The notes beneath the pieces are model-generated. The model was given only the letters and a program-made list of their open reading frames with translations, did no database searches and was not told the DNA's origin. Shown here piece by piece: positions 61,325-64,000 of a stretch of 64,000 nucleotides of DNA. The stretch comes from Alicyclobacillus sp. SP_1 (lineage in GTDB: Bacteria > Bacillota > Bacilli > Alicyclobacillales > Alicyclobacillaceae): assembly GCF_024706985.1 (NCBI RefSeq), contig NZ_JAMCCX010000083.1, positions 61,469 through 125,468 of the forward strand. The letters are read 5' to 3'. The first letter of the stretch is position 1. The number at the start of each line of letters is the position of its first letter. The translations under genes were made by a program, and so were the position numbers.

Positions 61325-63022
61325 TCAGGTCCCGCAAACGCCATCTGCCACAACGGCCGCAGGAGCATCTTTGTGGGCGTACCCTTCCAGCACCCCAACG
61401 CGCTGAAAGAACTTATGAAACCGTTCATTCGGAAAAGCTTCCGCGCGGTATCGCTGCACAATCCGCTCGAGCAAATCGGGTACGACCTCAGCTGGGATGG
61501 CTTCTGCCACGCGCTGTGCGGGCATCGCGTTGCGCCCCGTCGTCTTGCCCCCGAGAAACAAATCCACTTTTCCTTTGCGAAAGACAATGCCAATGTCTTC
61601 ATGGACGGCTCCGTAGCAGGACATGGCACAGCCGTTAAATCCAATCCGGAGCTCTTTCTCCACACCAAGCCCCGCCAAGCGGCGATGAATTTCCTCCGCA
61701 TAAGGGATGCCTTCGGCCTTGTCTCCATCACAGAAGTCGCACGCTTTGACGCGGACCACTTCGCCCACGGGCTGCACCACAAGACCGACTGCCTCCAGTC
61801 TTCCCACCAGCGCTGCCGCATCTAGCGTACGCGCCCGTAAGATGAGTTGATGGGCAGGGGTATACTCCACGCTCCCTGTCTCTCCCGCGATTTCTGCGAG
61901 CAGTAACAATTGCTCCGTGGTGATGCGCTTGTTCGCCACCCCCGGACTGACCGCGACTTCAAACATCGCGGCCTGCCGCGTCTGCGCTGGGATAGTCGCT
62001 ACACTTCCTATCGCACCTCCTGCTGCACGCGCGGTAGCCTCTGCTGTACTCGGTCGCAAACCCGCAATACGCGCGAGTGCGGCATCTGCCCAGTCCCGGG
62101 CCGTTAGCGTAGAACGGTTCGACGGTTCTTGACGGTGCGTTGGCGAAGGCGTTTCTGAGATAGGAGGCGTCGAACGGCTCGCTTTCGGCGCGGTCGCAGC
62201 CAGCGACCACGGCTCGTTCTCCACATGCAGGCGTTCACCCGGCCGGAGCCGCTGCGTCACAGTATCCAGCGTATATTTGCGCTCGTATCCGCGCGGCGTG
62301 ATCATCAGTGGGCCATGAAAAAACGTCTGCGAATTGCCAATGAGGACGGTCGTCAACATACCGATGTCGTGTTCAAGCATGTCGACCAAAGTGGTTCGGA
62401 CAACTTGCTCACCTTTTCGATAGGCACTCTTCACGATGCCAACGGGGGTGTTCGGGTCTCGATGTTCTAGTAAAATACGCTGTGTCTCTACAATCTGCCG
62501 GGTTCTCCGACCGCTTTTGGGATTGTAGAGTGCGATGACGAAATCAGCGGCTGCTGCTGCCTCAATCCGCTTGGCGATGACCTCCCACGGTGTTAAATGA
62601 TCGGACAGACTAATGGTGCACGCGTCGTGCATCACTGGCGCTCCGAGCAGAGACGCGCACGACTGAATGGCCGAGATTCCGGGAATGACTTCAACGTTAG
62701 GATGGTCGCCGGACTGCCAACCACGACTCACCAAAACCTCGTATACTAATCCGGCCATGCCGTAGACGCCTGCGTCTCCGCTCGAAATGACCGCAACTTG
62801 GTGACCTTCTTCGGCCAGTTGAACGGCTTTTTGGGCTCGACTAACTTCCTCGGTCATGCCCGTGCGGACAATTTCTTGACCCGTCAAGAGCGGGCGAATC
62901 AAATCGATGTAAGTGTTGTAACCAATAATGGTATCGCTCGCCACGAGAGCGTTTCGCGCCCGCCCAGTCAAGTGCTCTTCATGACCGGGTCCAAATCCCA
63001 CGACGTATATTGTCCCTGTCAT
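61325..63022 (-). CDS. cbiH60: Cobalt-factor III methyltransferase with C-terminal Fe-S domain (CbiH60 type)
   Basis: A 565-residue fusion. Residues 1-240 are a CbiH/CobJ C17-methyltransferase (YVVGFGPGHEEHLTGRARNALVA, VISSGDAGVYGMAGLVYEVL, VIPGISAIQSCASLLGAP). After a Ser/Pro/Thr-rich linker (about 255-290) comes a nitrite/sulfite-reductase-like half with cysteines in KACDFCDGDKAE and NGCAMSCYGAVHED, probably a 4Fe-4S site. B. megaterium CbiH60 has the same layout and does methylation plus ring contraction. The start overlaps cobA by ATGA. Confidence 0.93.
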   Translation of the reverse strand: MTGTIYVVGFGPGHEEHLTGRARNALVASDTIIGYNTYIDLIRPLLTGQEIVRTGMTEEVSRAQKAVQLAEEGHQVAVISSGDAGVYGMAGLVYEVLVSRGWQSGDHPNVEVIPGISAIQSCASLLGAPVMHDACTISLSDHLTPWEVIAKRIEAAAAADFVIALYNPKSGRRTRQIVETQRILLEHRDPNTPVGIVKSAYRKGEQVVRTTLVDMLEHDIGMLTTVLIGNSQTFFHGPLMITPRGYERKYTLDTVTQRLRPGERLHVENEPWSLAATAPKASRSTPPISETPSPTHRQEPSNRSTLTARDWADAALARIAGLRPSTAEATARAAGGAIGSVATIPAQTRQAAMFEVAVSPGVANKRITTEQLLLLAEIAGETGSVEYTPAHQLILRARTLDAAALVGRLEAVGLVVQPVGEVVRVKACDFCDGDKAEGIPYAEEIHRRLAGLGVEKELRIGFNGCAMSCYGAVHEDIGIVFRKGKVDLFLGGKTTGRNAMPAQRVAEAIPAEVVPDLLERIVQRYRAEAFPNERFHKFFQRVGVLEGYAHKDAPAAVVADGVCGT

Positions 63023-63810
63023 ACATATGCCTCCTCCGGGGTAAACCAGCCGATCTCGCGATGCAACCGAACCACCTCTCCCACCACAATCACGGCAGGA
63101 GCCTGGAACTTCGCCTCGGCGCTCTGTTGTGCAATCGTTTCCAAGGTGCCAATGAGAGTTTGTTGACGGGGTGTCGTCCCCCAGCGAATGAGTGCGACAG
63201 GAGTCTCGGGATGCCGCCCATAGCGGAGAAGCGCCTCAGAGATCTCTGCCAAGTGCCCGATTCCCATGAGAATCACCAAAGTCTGCGTAGACTCGGCCAA
63301 CAGTTGCCAAGGTGTGCCGAGAGAGTGCAAGCACTCGTGTCCCGTCACGACGTGAAATCCTGAAGCGAGCAGGCGGTGCGTCAGTGGTATGCCCGCATAA
63401 GCGGGCGCGGCAATGACGGAACTGACGCCTGGTACCACTTCGAATGGGACCCCGTGGCTCACCAGTACCTCCGCCTCTTCGGCGCCACGTCCATAGACAA
63501 ACGGATCGCCCCCTTTGAGGCGGGCTACCACTCGTCCAGCTAAAGCCAGGTTGACTAATTGCTCCTCAATTTCCGGTTGCGGTACCGGGTGATGATGGGC
63601 TTCCTTGCCAACATAAAATCGCTCTGCCGAGATGGGTGCTAACGCCAATACCTCAGGTGACACCAACCGGTCGTAAACGACCACATCGCAGGCTTCCAGG
63701 CATGCTTTGGCACGAAGGGTAAGTAGGCCTGGGTCGCCCGGGCCAGCGCCAATCAGGTAAACTCTTCCCATCCGCGTGGATGACTCAGATTCCGTCTTGT
63801 GACTGCTCAT
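63019..63810 (-). CDS. cobA: Uroporphyrinogen-III C-methyltransferase
   Basis: A 263-residue SUMT. The ATG at 63810 has GGGAGGTGA about ten bases upstream; a GTG at 63834 would lie on the ribosome binding site. VYLIGAGPGDPGLLTLRAKACLEACDVVVYDRLV, ARLKGGDPFVYGRGAEEAEVL and VPGVSSVIAAPAYAGIPLTHR are diagnostic when read in order. It makes precorrin-2, the branch point to cobalamin and sirohaem; in this operon it feeds the cobalamin route. Confidence 0.96.
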   Translation of the reverse strand: MSSHKTESESSTRMGRVYLIGAGPGDPGLLTLRAKACLEACDVVVYDRLVSPEVLALAPISAERFYVGKEAHHHPVPQPEIEEQLVNLALAGRVVARLKGGDPFVYGRGAEEAEVLVSHGVPFEVVPGVSSVIAAPAYAGIPLTHRLLASGFHVVTGHECLHSLGTPWQLLAESTQTLVILMGIGHLAEISEALLRYGRHPETPVALIRWGTTPRQQTLIGTLETIAQQSAEAKFQAPAVIVVGEVVRLHREIGWFTPEEAYV

Positions 63811-63830
63811 CCTGTGCAAGTCACCTCCCG

Positions 63831-64000
63831 TCACGAATGCATCCCGCGTGCAGACCCACTTTGCGTCAAGGCGGGAGTTGTCTGTTCCTGCTCGGCATCT
63901 CGCCTTTCATCACGATGGTGGTCATGGTGGTCATGGTGGTCATGGTGGTCATGGTGGTCATGGTGGTCATGGTGGTCATGGTGGTCATGGTGGTCATGGT
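63831..64000 (-). CDS. C-terminal end of an upstream cobalamin-operon gene with a His-His-Asp repeat tail, perhaps cbiX
   Basis: A minus-strand frame enters from the right edge and ends at TGA 63831-63833. The visible part reads as repeated His-His-Asp, encoded by a perfect 9-bp repeat, then about 30 residues (HHRDERRDAEQEQTTPAL... ending GMHS). It stops 20 bp before the cobA start in the same direction, so it belongs to the operon. His-rich C-termini occur in CbiX-type cobaltochelatases of B. megaterium and in metal carriers; a cobalt-handling protein is likely but the identity cannot be proved from the tail. Confidence 0.65.
   Translation of the reverse strand, partial: HDHHDHHDHHDHHDHHDHHDHHDHHDHHRDERRDAEQEQTTPALTQSGSARGMHS
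63915..64000. repeat. Perfect 9-bp tandem repeat, at least 9.5 copies
   Basis: ATGGTGGTC is repeated without a mismatch from 63915 to the window end (nine full units plus five bases). In the minus frame each unit encodes His-His-Asp. The array continues past the window. Confidence 0.97.

Noticed and set aside
60514..61821. 435-codon version of cbiJ
   Set aside because: The first 170 codons lie in the wrong frame of cbiH60; the TTG at 61311 with a strong ribosome binding site gives the normal length.
63915..64000. CRISPR array
   Set aside because: The units are 9 bp with no spacers and continue a coding frame.

Overview
The window looks like chromosomal DNA of an aerobic, spore-former-type Firmicute, most plausibly a member of the Alicyclobacillaceae. 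This rests on gene content read by eye, not on a database search: a Bacillus megaterium-style cbi operon with a CbiH60 fusion and a CbiW-like ferredoxin, a LiaFSR system, tenI-thiO-thiS-thiG order, a reductase-less nitric oxide synthase, strong AGGAGG-type ribosome binding sites with frequent GTG/TTG starts, and moderately high GC. No rRNA, tRNA, CRISPR or prophage was seen.

Layout. 1-6129 (minus): a five-gene catabolic operon (family III CoA-transferase, HMG-CoA lyase-like, N-carbamoylsarcosine amidase-like, HyuA, HyuB cut by the window edge), divergent from a GntR regulator; the same TTGTATACAA palindrome sits on both sides of the shared promoter region. 7-10.7 kb: uppP, an extradiol dioxygenase, a DinB protein and an MFS exporter. 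10.8-16.3 kb: thiamine genes, with thiD (minus) behind a TPP riboswitch plus terminator, and tenI-thiO-thiS-thiG-lysR (plus) behind a different attenuator-like leader; tenI carries an in-frame TAA. 16.3-21.8 kb: a small helical protein, two acyl-adenylate ligases (the first without the usual C-terminal lysine) and fabF. 22-27 kb: envelope genes (membrane protein, CDF metal exporter, L,D-transpeptidase, OatA-like acyltransferase). 26.9-29.5 kb: liaF-liaS-liaR (minus), then MFS, panE, rpiA, alsS, an aldehyde dehydrogenase, a two-part methyltransferase and another MFS carrier.

39.3-41.6 kb is a scar region holding a decayed DDE transposase, a 23-bp-period repeat resembling an insertion sequence end, a MazE-like antitoxin with a frameshifted doc toxin gene, and fragments of a solute-binding protein and a LysR regulator. 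Next comes a circularly permuted ATP-grasp / alpha-E / transglutaminase operon, then a methylisocitrate lyase, a polytopic membrane protein, bacterial NOS, a GH36 alpha-galactosidase and a secreted protein of unknown function.

51.4-64 kb (minus) is one densely coupled anaerobic-type cobalamin operon: [His/Asp-tailed gene, cut]-cobA-cbiH60-cbiJ-cbiC-cbiD-cbiET-cbiL-cbiF-cbiG-cbiA-cbiW-like, ending in an APC-family permease that overlaps the ferredoxin gene by ATGA. Together these convert uroporphyrinogen III to cobyrinate a,c-diamide; the late genes (cbiB, cbiP, cobU/S/T, btuR) are not in the window.

The points most worth a second look are the permease inside the cobalamin operon, the perfect 9-bp repeat encoding a His-His-Asp tail, three genes whose stop codons sit inside short tandem repeats, the premature stop in tenI, the ligase lacking its catalytic lysine, and the ATP-grasp/alpha-E/transglutaminase operon without a visible Anbu protease.
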